Source: Oscillospiraceae bacterium
GTDB taxonomy: Bacteria; Bacillota; Clostridia; Oscillospirales; Ruminococcaceae
Assembly: GCA_017466865.1 (NCBI GenBank)
Contig: JAFTTI010000013.1
Coordinates: 124,001-188,000, forward strand
DNA: 64,000 nt
Direction of reading: 5' to 3'
Shown piece after piece: positions 45,691 through 54,328 of this stretch. The number at the start of each line of letters is the position of its first letter. Positions within the stretch are counted from its first letter, which is position 1. The position numbers and the translations under genes were made by a program. The notes below the pieces were generated by a model that was not told where the DNA came from, did not search any database, and worked only from the letters and a program-made list of their open reading frames with translations.

Positions 45691-45711
45691 GGGCGGATTT
45701 TTTATCCGCCC
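45691..45711 (+). terminator. Terminator of rpmE
   Basis: GGGCGGAT/ATCCGCCC stem with a T5 loop, followed by ATTGTTTTTTG, 8 bp after the rpmE stop. Confidence 0.92.
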
Positions 45712-45732
45712 ATTGTTTTTTGTGAGGTTTAT

Positions 45733-46353
45733 ATGAATTACGAAACGATAAAAGACTATGCCGAAGATTCTTTTATAGAAAGAAAATCGGAATTTATAGG
45801 TTATATAAAGCCCGTTACAACAAACGATGAGGCTGTTGCTTTTATTGAAGAAATAAGGGCTAAACACAGAAAAGCAACTCACAATGTTTATGCCTATATT
45901 CTTCGTGACGGAAATATTTCGAGATACAGCGATGACGGTGAACCGCAAGGAACAGCGGGAGTTCCTGTTTATGAAGTTATAAAAAAAGAAAACCTCACAG
46001 ATGTCTGCGTTGTTGTTACAAGATATTTCGGAGGGATTCTTTTAGGCGGAGGAGGGCTTGTAAGGGCTTATTCACACGCTGCAAAAATTGCAGTTGACGC
46101 TGCTGAACGAATGAAAATGTGTTCCTGTTATAAGGTTTCATTTTCAGTTGACTATACCCTTTATGGAAAAATCAACTATATCCTTCCTGAATTTGAAATA
46201 AAGTTACTTGATACCGAATTTGCGGATAATGTAAGACTTACCCTTTTAGTAAGAAGTGAACAGTTTGACGCTATGGCTGAAAAACTGAAAGATACATCTA
46301 ACGGTGCGGTTATTCTTTCTAAAGGGACGGAACTTTTTGAGAATTTTGCATAA
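45733..46353 (+). CDS. YigZ/IMPACT-family protein
   Basis: A 206-residue protein of the YigZ/IMPACT family (UPF0029). The N-terminal domain carries the signature RYSDDGEPQGTAGVPVYEVI and VVTRYFGGILLGGGGLVRAY; a C-terminal DUF1949-like domain follows (KVSFSVDYTLYGKINYILPE). Eukaryotic IMPACT modulates translation stress responses; the bacterial role is not settled. It starts 22 bp after the rpmE terminator and has a terminator of its own. Confidence 0.93.
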   Translation: MNYETIKDYAEDSFIERKSEFIGYIKPVTTNDEAVAFIEEIRAKHRKATHNVYAYILRDGNISRYSDDGEPQGTAGVPVYEVIKKENLTDVCVVVTRYFGGILLGGGGLVRAYSHAAKIAVDAAERMKMCSCYKVSFSVDYTLYGKINYILPEFEIKLLDTEFADNVRLTLLVRSEQFDAMAEKLKDTSNGAVILSKGTELFENFA

Positions 46354-46381
46354 AAGTGTATGTGTTTGCGCATACACTTTT
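46353..46381 (+). terminator. Terminator after yigZ-like gene
   Basis: AAAGTGTATG/CATACACTTT stem with an 8-base loop followed by TTATTTATTTA, right at the stop codon. Confidence 0.85.
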
Positions 46382-46420
46382 ATTTATTTATACAAAGTGT
46401 TCTCAAAAATAAAGGAGTTT

Positions 46421-46450
46421 TTGACACGAAATGAGTATATTATATATGAT
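46421..46450 (+). promoter_or_regulatory. Promoter of dgt-dnaG-rpoD operon
   Basis: TTGACA, 18 bp, TATGAT, 27 bp before the dgt ATG. Confidence 0.62.
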
Positions 46451-46476
46451 TGACTTTTTTACACGGGAGGTGCTTT

Positions 46477-47484
46477 ATGCCGACAATAAGAGAAACTCAG
46501 GAAAATCTCGAAAGGCAGATACTCTGTAAAAGTGCTTGTTTTTCTGCCGATGGCGGAAAAAGAGCCGTCGAGGAAGAAAAATGTCCTTTAAGAACAGAAT
46601 TCCAGCGTGACCGCGACAGAATAATACATTCAAACTCATTCAGAAGACTGAAACAGAAAACCCAGGTATTTCTCGTTCCCGAGGGCGACCATTACAGAAC
46701 AAGACTTACTCATACTTTAGAGGTTTCTCAGATTGCAAGAACTATTGCAAGAGGGCTTCGTCTGAATGAAGATTTGACAGAAGCCATTGCCTTAGGTCAC
46801 GACCTCGGGCATACGCCTTTCGGTCATTCGGGTGAAGCGGTACTTAACATCATCTGTCCCGATGGGTTCAAGCATTACATACAGAGCAAAAGAGTTGTTG
46901 AATACATAGAAAAAGACGGCAGAGGTCTTAACCTTACCGAAGAGGTTATTGATGGCATTATATCTCACACAAATATGGTGGCTAAAACAAAGGAAGGTTA
47001 TATAGTAAGACTTGCCGACAGAATTGCTTATATAAATCACGATATTGATGACGCTATAAGAGCAGGGATTTTAAAAGAAAGTGATTTACCTAAAGACATT
47101 ACAGATATTTTAGGACATTCAAAAACAGAAAGAATCACAACTCTTGTAAGTTCAATCGTTTCTAATGGTGTAAAGAAAATAGGCCCTTCGGAAGAAATCG
47201 CAAAAGCACACGAAAGTTTACATTCATTTATGTTTGAAAGAGTTTACAGAAATCCTGTTGCTAAAAAAGAAGAAGAAAAAGCAAAGCTTCTTATCGAAAA
47301 ACTCTACATTCATTTTTATAATAATCCCGATAAGTTACCGCCGCAGTTCAAGAAAATAATGGAACGCTTTGATATTCATCGTGCGGTATGTGATTATATC
47401 GCCGGAATGACAGATGGCTATGCGATAGCGCTTTACGAAGAAATCTTCATTCCCAAGGCATTTGAACTGAATTTCAATGTATAA
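46477..47484 (+). CDS. dgt: Deoxyguanosinetriphosphate triphosphohydrolase-like protein
   Basis: A 335-residue HD-domain dNTP triphosphohydrolase, which splits dNTPs to nucleoside and tripolyphosphate and so limits dNTP pools. The signature is RLKQKTQVFLVPEGDHYRTR then THTLEVSQIARTIAR, with the HD motif in AIALGHDLGHTPFGHSGE and a later RLADRIAYINHDIDDAIRAG. Length matches the short (dgt-like) form. The ATG at 46477 follows GGGAGGTG. It is upstream of dnaG-rpoD, a very common order in Firmicutes. Confidence 0.92.
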   Translation: MPTIRETQENLERQILCKSACFSADGGKRAVEEEKCPLRTEFQRDRDRIIHSNSFRRLKQKTQVFLVPEGDHYRTRLTHTLEVSQIARTIARGLRLNEDLTEAIALGHDLGHTPFGHSGEAVLNIICPDGFKHYIQSKRVVEYIEKDGRGLNLTEEVIDGIISHTNMVAKTKEGYIVRLADRIAYINHDIDDAIRAGILKESDLPKDITDILGHSKTERITTLVSSIVSNGVKKIGPSEEIAKAHESLHSFMFERVYRNPVAKKEEEKAKLLIEKLYIHFYNNPDKLPPQFKKIMERFDIHRAVCDYIAGMTDGYAIALYEEIFIPKAFELNFNV

Positions 47485-47516
47485 ACAATAAAAGCAAAAC
47501 GAAAGTGAGGTGTAAG

Positions 47517-49286
47517 ATGCGCTATTCAGACGAATTTTTATATAATTTAAGACAGAACAACCCTATTGAAGAAGTTATGTCTTCTTATGTTCATCTGAAA
47601 AAACAGGGCAGAAACTATGCTTGCGTATGCCCTTTTCATGCGGATAAAAATCCATCCTGCGTTGTCTACACCGACACTTCAAGCTATTACTGTTTCGGTT
47701 GCCATGCAGGCGGAGATGTAATAACATTCATAAAAGAAATTGAAAATATGGAATTTGATGAGGCTGTTAAACTTCTTGCCGACAGAGCGGGAATGATTAT
47801 TCCCGAAAGAGCAGGAGAAGATGTTTCGAAAGCCTATAAAAAAGCAAGGATTCTTGAAATAAACAGAGAAGCTGCAAATTTCTATTACCTTATGCTTTCA
47901 AAAAAAGAAGGCATAAAAGGTGTTATGTATTTCAAACAAAGAGAAATAAAACCTGAAACAGTAAAAAAATATGGTCTGGGATATGCGCCTGACAGTTGGT
48001 CGGCGTTAAGGGATTATATGAATTCGAAAGGCTTTTCTGATGAAGAACTGATAGAAGCAAGGCTTTGCCAACGCTCTGAAAAAGGAACTGTATATGATAT
48101 TTTCAGAGACAGAGTTATATTCCCTATTTCAGATGTAAGCAAGAATGTTATCGCTTTCGGCGGAAGAATAATAGATGGTAGTGGTCCTAAATATTTAAAC
48201 TCCCCCGAAACTTATGTTTTCAATAAAAGTAAAAATCTTTTTTCTTTCCATTTTGCTAAAAAATCAAAGCCCGAAAGAATTATCCTCGCAGAAGGATATA
48301 TGGATGTTGTAGCGCTTAATCAGGCAGGTTTTGAAAACGCCGTTGCAACACTCGGAACCGCACTTACAATAGAACAGGCTACGCTTATTGCAAGAAACAC
48401 AAGCAAAAAAGAAGTTGTGGTAGCTTATGACTCTGACGGTGCAGGAAGGGCTGCTGCTCACAGAGCGATAAAGATTTTTGCCGAGGCTGACCCTGATGTT
48501 ACAGTAAGGATTCTCGATATGCAGGGTGCTAAAGACCCTGATGAATATATCAGAAAATTCGGCGAGATAAGATTTAAACTGCTTATAGAAAACTCGCAGG
48601 ATGCTATACATTTCGAACTTGAAAAATGCAAGGAAAATCTTGACCTTTCGAAAGAAGCAGACAAGGCTAAATTTCTTAAAAAAGCAATATATGTTCTTTC
48701 AGAAATACCTTCCCCTGTTGACAGAGAAGTTTATGTTTCAAAAATATCAGAAGAACATAATATTTCAAAGGATGTCATAGTTTCGCAGATAACGCGGATT
48801 ATAGCGTCAAGAAAAAAAGCCGAAAAAGATCTGAAATGGTCGGGAATTACGGCAAGAACGATAAACCATTTTTCTTCTGATGATGTAAACCCCGATGCAA
48901 AAAAATATCCGAAAGAAAACAAAGCAGAATGTGGAATACTTGCTTATCTGTTTGAAAATCCCGAAAGGTTCAAGGATATATACGAAAGGATAAAACCCGA
49001 AGACTTTATAACATCTTTCAATAAAAAGGTATACTCTGTTTTTGCCGACAGAATACAAAGCACCGAATATTTTACGCTTTCATCGTTAGCGGATGAATTT
49101 TCAGGCGCAGAAATGGGTAAAATATCCGAAATAATGGCAAAATCTCAGGATATAACGATAAATGAAAATGCTATAAATGATTTTATCAATGTCATTCTCT
49201 CTCACACAGGGAATGTTTCTGAAATCGGTGATTTAACCGATGATGACTTTTTAACTATGGTTGAAAAAATGAAAAATAATAAATAA
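47517..49286 (+). CDS. dnaG: DNA primase
   Basis: A 589-residue primase that lays RNA primers at replication forks. The zinc finger is Cys38-x2-His41 and Cys59-x2-Cys62 (CVCPFHADKNPSC, YYCFGCHAGGD). The catalytic TOPRIM domain has ILAEGYMDVVALNQAGFE and VVVAYDSDGAGRAAAHR. The C-terminal part, which binds DnaB helicase, is the divergent helical region after ~430. The ATG at 47517 follows GTGAGGTG. Part of the dgt-dnaG-rpoD operon. Confidence 0.96.
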   Translation: MRYSDEFLYNLRQNNPIEEVMSSYVHLKKQGRNYACVCPFHADKNPSCVVYTDTSSYYCFGCHAGGDVITFIKEIENMEFDEAVKLLADRAGMIIPERAGEDVSKAYKKARILEINREAANFYYLMLSKKEGIKGVMYFKQREIKPETVKKYGLGYAPDSWSALRDYMNSKGFSDEELIEARLCQRSEKGTVYDIFRDRVIFPISDVSKNVIAFGGRIIDGSGPKYLNSPETYVFNKSKNLFSFHFAKKSKPERIILAEGYMDVVALNQAGFENAVATLGTALTIEQATLIARNTSKKEVVVAYDSDGAGRAAAHRAIKIFAEADPDVTVRILDMQGAKDPDEYIRKFGEIRFKLLIENSQDAIHFELEKCKENLDLSKEADKAKFLKKAIYVLSEIPSPVDREVYVSKISEEHNISKDVIVSQITRIIASRKKAEKDLKWSGITARTINHFSSDDVNPDAKKYPKENKAECGILAYLFENPERFKDIYERIKPEDFITSFNKKVYSVFADRIQSTEYFTLSSLADEFSGAEMGKISEIMAKSQDITINENAINDFINVILSHTGNVSEIGDLTDDDFLTMVEKMKNNK

Positions 49287-49298
49287 GGAGTAAAAAAT

Positions 49299-50387
49299 AT
49301 GAGTGAAAAGAAAACAACTTCTATTGAAGCACTTATGGAACAGGGTAAGCAGAACGGAAAGCTTACCACAAAAGAAATCACAGATGTTCTTGAAGAACTC
49401 GACTATGATGCCGAACAGATGGACAAATTCTATGACAGTTGTGCTGAATACAACATTGAAATCATAGAAGACCTCAACATCGACGGCAATGATCTGAAAT
49501 TCACATCAGAAGGTTCTCAGGAAGAATTTGATCTCAATTTTTCAGCTGATGATGTTGCTATTGATGACCCTGTAAAAATTTATCTTAAGGAAATCGGACG
49601 AGTTCCCCTTCTTACTCCTGAAGAAGAAATCGAACTCGCTGACCGTATGGCAAAGGGCGACCCTTATGCGAGAAAGCGTCTTTCTGAAGCAAACCTTCGT
49701 CTTGTTGTTTCTATCGCAAAGAAATATGTAGGCAGAGGAATGCAGTTTTTGGATCTTATTCAGGAGGGTAACTTAGGTCTTATCAAGGCAGTTGAAAAGT
49801 TTGACCACACTAAAGGATTTAAATTTTCCACTTATGCAACATGGTGGATAAGACAGGCTATCACAAGAGCTATTGCTGACCAGGCAAGAACTATCCGTAT
49901 CCCTGTTCATATGGTTGAAACAATAACAAAGGTAAAGAAAGTTTCAAGCCAGCTTCTTCATCAGAACGGACACGATCCTTCTCCTGATGAAATCGCAAAG
50001 GAACTTGATATGCCCGTTGAAAGAGTAAGAGAAATTATGAGAATCGCTCAGGATCCTGTTTCTCTTGAAACTCCTATCGGCGAAGAAGAAGACAGCCATC
50101 TCGGTGACTTTATCCCCGATGATGACGCTCCAGCACCTGCTGAAGCAGCATCGCTTATTCTTCTTAAGGAACAGTTGAACGAAGTTCTCGCTACTCTTAC
50201 TGACAGAGAAGAAAAAGTTTTAAGACTCCGTTTCGGTCTTGAAGATGGTCGTCCCCGCACACTTGAAGAAGTCGGCAGAGAATTCAATGTTACAAGAGAA
50301 AGAATCAGACAGATTGAAGCAAAGGCTTTAAGAAAATGCCGTCACCCATCCAGAAGCAAAAAAGTCAAGGATTTCCTTGATTCTTAA
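49299..50387 (+). CDS. rpoD: Primary sigma factor SigA/RpoD
   Basis: A 362-residue housekeeping sigma factor. It contains region 1.1 (residues ~5-75, acidic), region 1.2 ([20 protein letters not shown]), region 2 for -10 recognition and melting ([20 protein letters not shown]), region 3 ([20 protein letters not shown]) and the region 4.2 helix-turn-helix binding the -35 box ([20 protein letters not shown]). Its presence fits the TTGACA/TATAAT promoters across the window. It starts 12 bp after dnaG. Confidence 0.97.
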   Translation: MSEKKTTSIEALMEQGKQNGKLTTKEITDVLEELDYDAEQMDKFYDSCAEYNIEIIEDLNIDGNDLKFTSEGSQEEFDLNFSADDVAIDDPVKIYLKEIGRVPLLTPEEEIELADRMAKGDPYARKRLSEANLRLVVSIAKKYVGRGMQFLDLIQEGNLGLIKAVEKFDHTKGFKFSTYATWWIRQAITRAIADQARTIRIPVHMVETITKVKKVSSQLLHQNGHDPSPDEIAKELDMPVERVREIMRIAQDPVSLETPIGEEEDSHLGDFIPDDDAPAPAEAASLILLKEQLNEVLATLTDREEKVLRLRFGLEDGRPRTLEEVGREFNVTRERIRQIEAKALRKCRHPSRSKKVKDFLDS

Positions 50388-50400
50388 TTGGAGATAAGAT

Positions 50401-50799
50401 ATGCATATTACTTTGGAATCAGATTATGCGGTCAGAATTGTCGCTTGTCTTGCATCAGAAAACAAGCGAATTGACGCAAAAACAATTTCGCAGAAAAACA
50501 ATGTGAGTCTGAGATTTGCACTTAAAATCCTCAGAAAACTCGTTGAATCAGGCATTGTAAAATCATATAAGGGAACTCAGGGCGGATATGAACTTGCTAA
50601 ATCCCCTTCTGAAATTTCTTTATGCGATGTTATAGAAACAGTTGAGGGAACATATCATTTCAGCCGTTGTCTTGAGGATGGTTACGAATGTTCTTGCGGA
50701 AGGTCGGGCGATTGCTGTCATCAGAAAGCGTTTGGTCAGATAACCGAAATTGTCAAGAAAGAACTTAAAGCAAGAACCTTTGATAAGCTGGTGAACTGA
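50401..50799 (+). CDS. Rrf2-family transcriptional regulator, likely Fe-S
   Basis: A 132-residue winged-helix regulator of the Rrf2 family. It shows the DNA-binding part (ITLESDYAVRIVACLASENK, NNVSLRFALKILRKLVESGI, GTQGGYELAKSP) and a cysteine-rich segment at ~88-112 (CLEDGYECSCGRSGDCCHQK) with five or more cysteines, more than the three of IscR. It probably senses Fe-S status or redox. Placed 13 bp after rpoD and fused by a 1-bp overlap (TGATG) to the next small gene. Target genes not visible. Confidence 0.88.
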   Translation: MHITLESDYAVRIVACLASENKRIDAKTISQKNNVSLRFALKILRKLVESGIVKSYKGTQGGYELAKSPSEISLCDVIETVEGTYHFSRCLEDGYECSCGRSGDCCHQKAFGQITEIVKKELKARTFDKLVN

Positions 50800-50996
50800 T
50801 GCAGTATGATTGCTATGTCATAAAGTTTCCTGATGGAAAATTTGTTTTCAAAAGAAACACTTTTGTCAAACTGAAAGAAAACGCAAGAAAGTTCAACACA
50901 ACTGAAAGCGCGCAGAAATACGCAAAGCAGAACGGCTATACCGACTATGAAATAATCACTGTTTTAGGGAAAGAAAAATACCTTCCCGATTATTAA
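50799..50996 (+). CDS. Hypothetical protein, 65 residues
   Basis: No family recognised. A small basic protein, MQYDCYVIKFPDGKFVFKRN, then FVKLKENARKFNTTESAQKY and a C-terminal EIITVLGKEKYLPDY. It has two short strands then helices, no membrane helix. Its ATG overlaps the stop of the Rrf2 gene (TGATG), so the two are translationally coupled. It closes the dgt-dnaG-rpoD transcript, which ends at a strong terminator. Confidence 0.7.
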   Translation: MQYDCYVIKFPDGKFVFKRNTFVKLKENARKFNTTESAQKYAKQNGYTDYEIITVLGKEKYLPDY

Positions 50997-51013
50997 AATT
51001 ACATATCACAATA

Positions 51014-51046
51014 AAAAAGAGTACCTTTATAAAAGGTACTCTTTTT
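51014..51046. terminator. Terminator between rpoD operon and chemoreceptor
   Basis: Fifteen-bp stem AAAAAGAGTACCTTT/AAAGGTACTCTTTTT with a 3-base loop; A and T runs on both sides allow use from both converging units. Confidence 0.92.
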
Positions 51047-51055
51047 ATTTTGTGT

Positions 51056-53050
51056 TTAGTGGAATTTCTTTACGATAGAATTGATTTCTTCAGAAGTTTT
51101 CACATTGGATATGATGAGTTTATCAAGTTTTTCTACCATCGATTTTGTTATACGATTCTTTTCGTTTATGCTATAAACGCTCTGTTCGTTACGTGAAACG
51201 ATTGTATCAAACTGGATTGCATCAGACTGTATTTCATCAACATATCCTGAAATCTTTTCGATAGCCTTATTGTTCTTTTCCATTGATTCTTTAAGTGTTC
51301 CAAAAATTTCATTGTTGCGTTCGAAGCTTGAAACAATGTCTTTCTTCATAAAGTCTGTGATTTCATTGAAGCAGCTTTCGATGCTTACGATATTTTCGTT
51401 CATTTCCTTACAAACTTCTGCGATAGCGTTTGCTGAAACAGATGAGTTGTTTGAAAGATTCTTGATTTCCTGTGCAACAACCGCAAATCCCTTTCCTGCT
51501 TCTCCTGCTCTTGAAGCTTCGATAGATGCGTTAATAGCAAGGATATTTGTCTGGGAAGCGATATCACGAATGCTGTTTACTTCTTCGTTTATCTTTTCAA
51601 ACGCCTGAAGATAGCTCATCGCCTGTCTGATATTATCTTCTGTTATACCAGTTTTCTCTGAAATCACAGAATTGATTTTTTCAACATCCTTAAGCATATC
51701 ATCAACAACTGCTGTTCTGTCACGGTTGGCATTCATACTTTCTGTCATAACATCGTTGATTACCTTGATATTATTGTTTACTTTCTGAATTGTATCAGAT
51801 GTAAGTTTTACATTCTTTGAAAGAGAATTTGCTGTTTCTTCGTTATCTGCTGTACATTCTCCGAGAGATTCGATTGTCTGTTTCATAACCTTTGAATCTT
51901 CTCCGAGTGAATTTGAACAATCACCGAGAACCGAGATAATTCCCTGCCATGTATTGCCGAGAGTATCTACAGCAGTAGCAATCTGTCCTACTTCGTTGCC
52001 GTTTCCTACATATGGCTGTATGTTTTCTGATTTCTGAACAGAAAGATTTCCTAATAAGTTAACAGCGTCTGTAACCTTATTGAGTGGGCTTGTGATTGAA
52101 ACTGAAAGTAATGCTGTTACTACAAAAATTACAACTATTGTTACAATAGCAAAAATAACAAGAACTGTTGTTATTTCATTACTTGAAGCATAAAGTTCTG
52201 CCTTGCTGTCACGCATTGTAAGAATAAGGCCTATTTCGGGAATATATTCATAAGCAACTATACTGTTTGCTTCATCATATGTTCCGCTTAAAGATTCATT
52301 ATTTACAAGTTCGATTACCGCGAGATGTCCTTCGTCTTCAATAGCCTGTGCAAAAAATTCGTTATTTGTATGGTATGTATAAATCATCGACTTAGGATCG
52401 AGAATAGCATATTCTGCATTTTCCATACCTTCGGTATCCATAGCTTCGATAACCTTGTTAAGACCTGAAAGGAATGGTCCACCACCAACAAGGCCTATGG
52501 GCTGATTTCTTTCATTATAGATAGCCATGCGAAGATTGAGAATAAGTTGCTGTGAAGCAGGAGAAACGAATGCACCACCATCGAAAAATCCTTCAGGGCT
52601 GTCTGTCATTGTTGCACGATAAGGGATAAGGTCATCACCTTTTCTTGTTACCATGCCAACTGCCGGTGGGCTTGAGTGTGCAAGAACTTTTGTATCCCAG
52701 TCACTGAGATAAACGCCTTCCCAATCGGTAAGCTTTGCAAAATATCTTTCTGTATACGCCTGAGCTGCCGCAAAAGCTTCGGGGTCTTCGGGATTATCAA
52801 GCAATCTTCTCAGTTCGCCTGACGCAGCGTATGTTTTAAGAGTTGTTTCAGATTCCTGAACATAGAGTTTTATAACAGTTGACTGTCCCTCAAGGGCTGT
52901 CATCATGTTATTTACTACTTTTTCCTCAACCTTGTTTCGCGCCTGTGCATTGATATTGATACAGAGCACAAGCATACAAGCTGAGGTTACTATACCTATA
53001 GCTATTGTTATAAGTACAGACATTTTGGTTTTTTTGAACAGATTAAACAT
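51056..53050 (-). CDS. Methyl-accepting chemotaxis protein with double-Cache sensor
   Basis: A 664-residue chemoreceptor. Membrane helices at ~12-32 and ~290-315 enclose an extracytoplasmic dCache-like domain (TERYFAKLTDWEGVYLSDWD, GLVGGGPFLSGLNKVIEAMD). A HAMP-like segment and a long coiled coil follow. The signalling tip is recognisable (DIASQTNILAINASIEASRA, then GEAGKGFAVVAQEIKNLS), and it is slightly divergent from the usual consensus. It implies a chemotaxis system elsewhere. The domain often binds amino acids or small organic acids, but the ligand is not readable here. It has its own promoter. Confidence 0.92.
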   Translation of the reverse strand: MFNLFKKTKMSVLITIAIGIVTSACMLVLCININAQARNKVEEKVVNNMMTALEGQSTVIKLYVQESETTLKTYAASGELRRLLDNPEDPEAFAAAQAYTERYFAKLTDWEGVYLSDWDTKVLAHSSPPAVGMVTRKGDDLIPYRATMTDSPEGFFDGGAFVSPASQQLILNLRMAIYNERNQPIGLVGGGPFLSGLNKVIEAMDTEGMENAEYAILDPKSMIYTYHTNNEFFAQAIEDEGHLAVIELVNNESLSGTYDEANSIVAYEYIPEIGLILTMRDSKAELYASSNEITTVLVIFAIVTIVVIFVVTALLSVSITSPLNKVTDAVNLLGNLSVQKSENIQPYVGNGNEVGQIATAVDTLGNTWQGIISVLGDCSNSLGEDSKVMKQTIESLGECTADNEETANSLSKNVKLTSDTIQKVNNNIKVINDVMTESMNANRDRTAVVDDMLKDVEKINSVISEKTGITEDNIRQAMSYLQAFEKINEEVNSIRDIASQTNILAINASIEASRAGEAGKGFAVVAQEIKNLSNNSSVSANAIAEVCKEMNENIVSIESCFNEITDFMKKDIVSSFERNNEIFGTLKESMEKNNKAIEKISGYVDEIQSDAIQFDTIVSRNEQSVYSINEKNRITKSMVEKLDKLIISNVKTSEEINSIVKKFH

Positions 53051-53096
53051 AATCGTTCTCCCCTCTATTTTTTTATAAGGACCACATTATAATGTT

Positions 53097-53125
53097 ATCA
53101 TACATTAACTATATATTTTTGTCAA
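53097..53125 (-). promoter_or_regulatory. Promoter of the chemoreceptor gene
   Basis: Minus strand TTGACA, 17 bp, TATGAT, ~47 bp upstream of the start codon. Confidence 0.72.
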
Positions 53126-53198
53126 TAATATACTAATATAATATTTTCATTTTTGTATGAATATATATATTTTGCACAATAACTTGTAATATATGTCA

Positions 53199-53230
53199 AA
53201 AAACCGTTTCCTTCTAAAGAAACGGTTTTT
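53199..53230 (-). terminator. Terminator of the ECF-transporter gene
   Basis: AAAAACCGTTTC/GAAACGGTTTTT stem with 8-base loop, 3 bp after the stop codon on the minus strand. Confidence 0.88.
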
Positions 53231-53232
53231 TA

Positions 53233-54006
53233 TTATTCTTCTATTTCAAGCTTTTCATAGAGATAATCTATTTTTTCATTAAGTTCATCTATCTGTTGCT
53301 GATAGGCTATTGCCTTTTCTTCCTCTGCTTTGCGGATTTTCTTTTCTGCTGAAAGTCTTATTCCGAAACCTGCTGTAACTATGATTGCAAAGATTGTAAG
53401 TGCTATTGTTACAGGATTAAAATAACCTTTGCTTTCGTTTTTTTCTTCGAGAAGAATTTTAAATCCTGATGAGCGAAGTGCTTTTTTGATTGCTATTGAA
53501 AGCGGAACTGCAATTATTACCGCAAGTGTTCCGTTTATCAAGGATGTTACCCCTTTTTCGACCATAACTCCCGTTGCGGTTTCTATAGGGTTTCCTAAAA
53601 GAAGTTGCTCTATAAACGATTTTCCGAGATAGAGGATAATGTATGTTACCTGTCCTGAAATTGCTGCTATAAGTGTTCTTAAAAATTCGCTCTTTATTCC
53701 GCTTCTGTTAAGTTTTCCTGAAACAAAACCCATTGAAAATTTCGAGAAAAATGTATAGGGTGCTGACATAACATAAGCGGGATTGAAAAGGTCATAAAGC
53801 GCTCCGCCTATGCCTGAAGAAAGCCCTCCGCTTACTCCTCCGAAAAGAAGTCCTGCGAGTAAACACATTGAATTTCCTAAATGAACACGGGCATCATTAT
53901 TGAGCCTTATTTCCATAAAATTCCCTACATAAACGAGTGCCGCCATAAGTCCTATTGACACCACACGATAGAGTGTCAATCTCTTTTCGGCATTTGTCTT
54001 TGCCAT
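53233..54006 (-). CDS. ECF transporter substrate-binding (S) component
   Basis: A 257-residue membrane protein of the ECF-transporter S-component type, which captures a vitamin or metal and docks on a shared EcfAAT energy module. About five or six helices occupy residues 15-180 (RVVSIGLMAALVYVGNFMEI, DARVHLGNSMCLLAGLLFGG, SSGIGGALYDLFNPAYVMSA). This start resembles the ECF group with an ALVYV-type first helix. Unusual is an extra C-terminal membrane helix (~193-213) and a coiled coil ending the protein (QQQIDELNEKIDYLYEKLEI). Substrate not readable. GAAGGGAG precedes the ATG. Confidence 0.85.
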   Translation of the reverse strand: MAKTNAEKRLTLYRVVSIGLMAALVYVGNFMEIRLNNDARVHLGNSMCLLAGLLFGGVSGGLSSGIGGALYDLFNPAYVMSAPYTFFSKFSMGFVSGKLNRSGIKSEFLRTLIAAISGQVTYIILYLGKSFIEQLLLGNPIETATGVMVEKGVTSLINGTLAVIIAVPLSIAIKKALRSSGFKILLEEKNESKGYFNPVTIALTIFAIIVTAGFGIRLSAEKKIRKAEEEKAIAYQQQIDELNEKIDYLYEKLEIEE

Positions 54007-54204
54007 ATTTTTTTCTCCCTTCGTTTTCCGATAGGTTGATTATACTTCTTTGCCGTTTCTTTGGCAAACGAAGGAAAGAAAAATCCGATTTTTAAAAAAA
54101 TATCAAAATTGCAATAATAATAAATCTTAATCGCTCGTTTTATAGTTATATTTAAACAATACATTTTATCCCGTTTTTTTGATAGATAGAGACCTATCGG
54201 CATA
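54007..54204 (-). promoter_or_regulatory. Long leader of the ECF-transporter gene with distant complementary ends
   Basis: About 200 nt between a possible promoter (TTGACA at 54222-54227 on the minus strand with a weak TATGCC -10) and the ATG. Near its 5' end ACCTATCGG-complement (54192-54200) can pair with 54028-54036 close to the ribosome site, nine bp perfect. A GCCAAAGAAACGGC hairpin-like stretch lies between. No known riboswitch class was recognised. Confidence 0.35.
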
Positions 54205-54267
54205 GTGTTGAAAACTCATATTGTCAAACTTGCGGTAATTGTAGGATTTGTATATTTTTATCTTTAT

Positions 54268-54296
54268 TTGACAACTACTATGAAAGGTGGTAGAAT
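54268..54296 (+). promoter_or_regulatory. Promoter of the 270-residue lipoprotein gene
   Basis: TTGACA, 17 bp, TAGAAT, 33 bp before the ATG. Confidence 0.72.
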
Positions 54297-54328
54297 TATC
54301 ATAATGATTTCATTTGTGAGGTGCTCTG

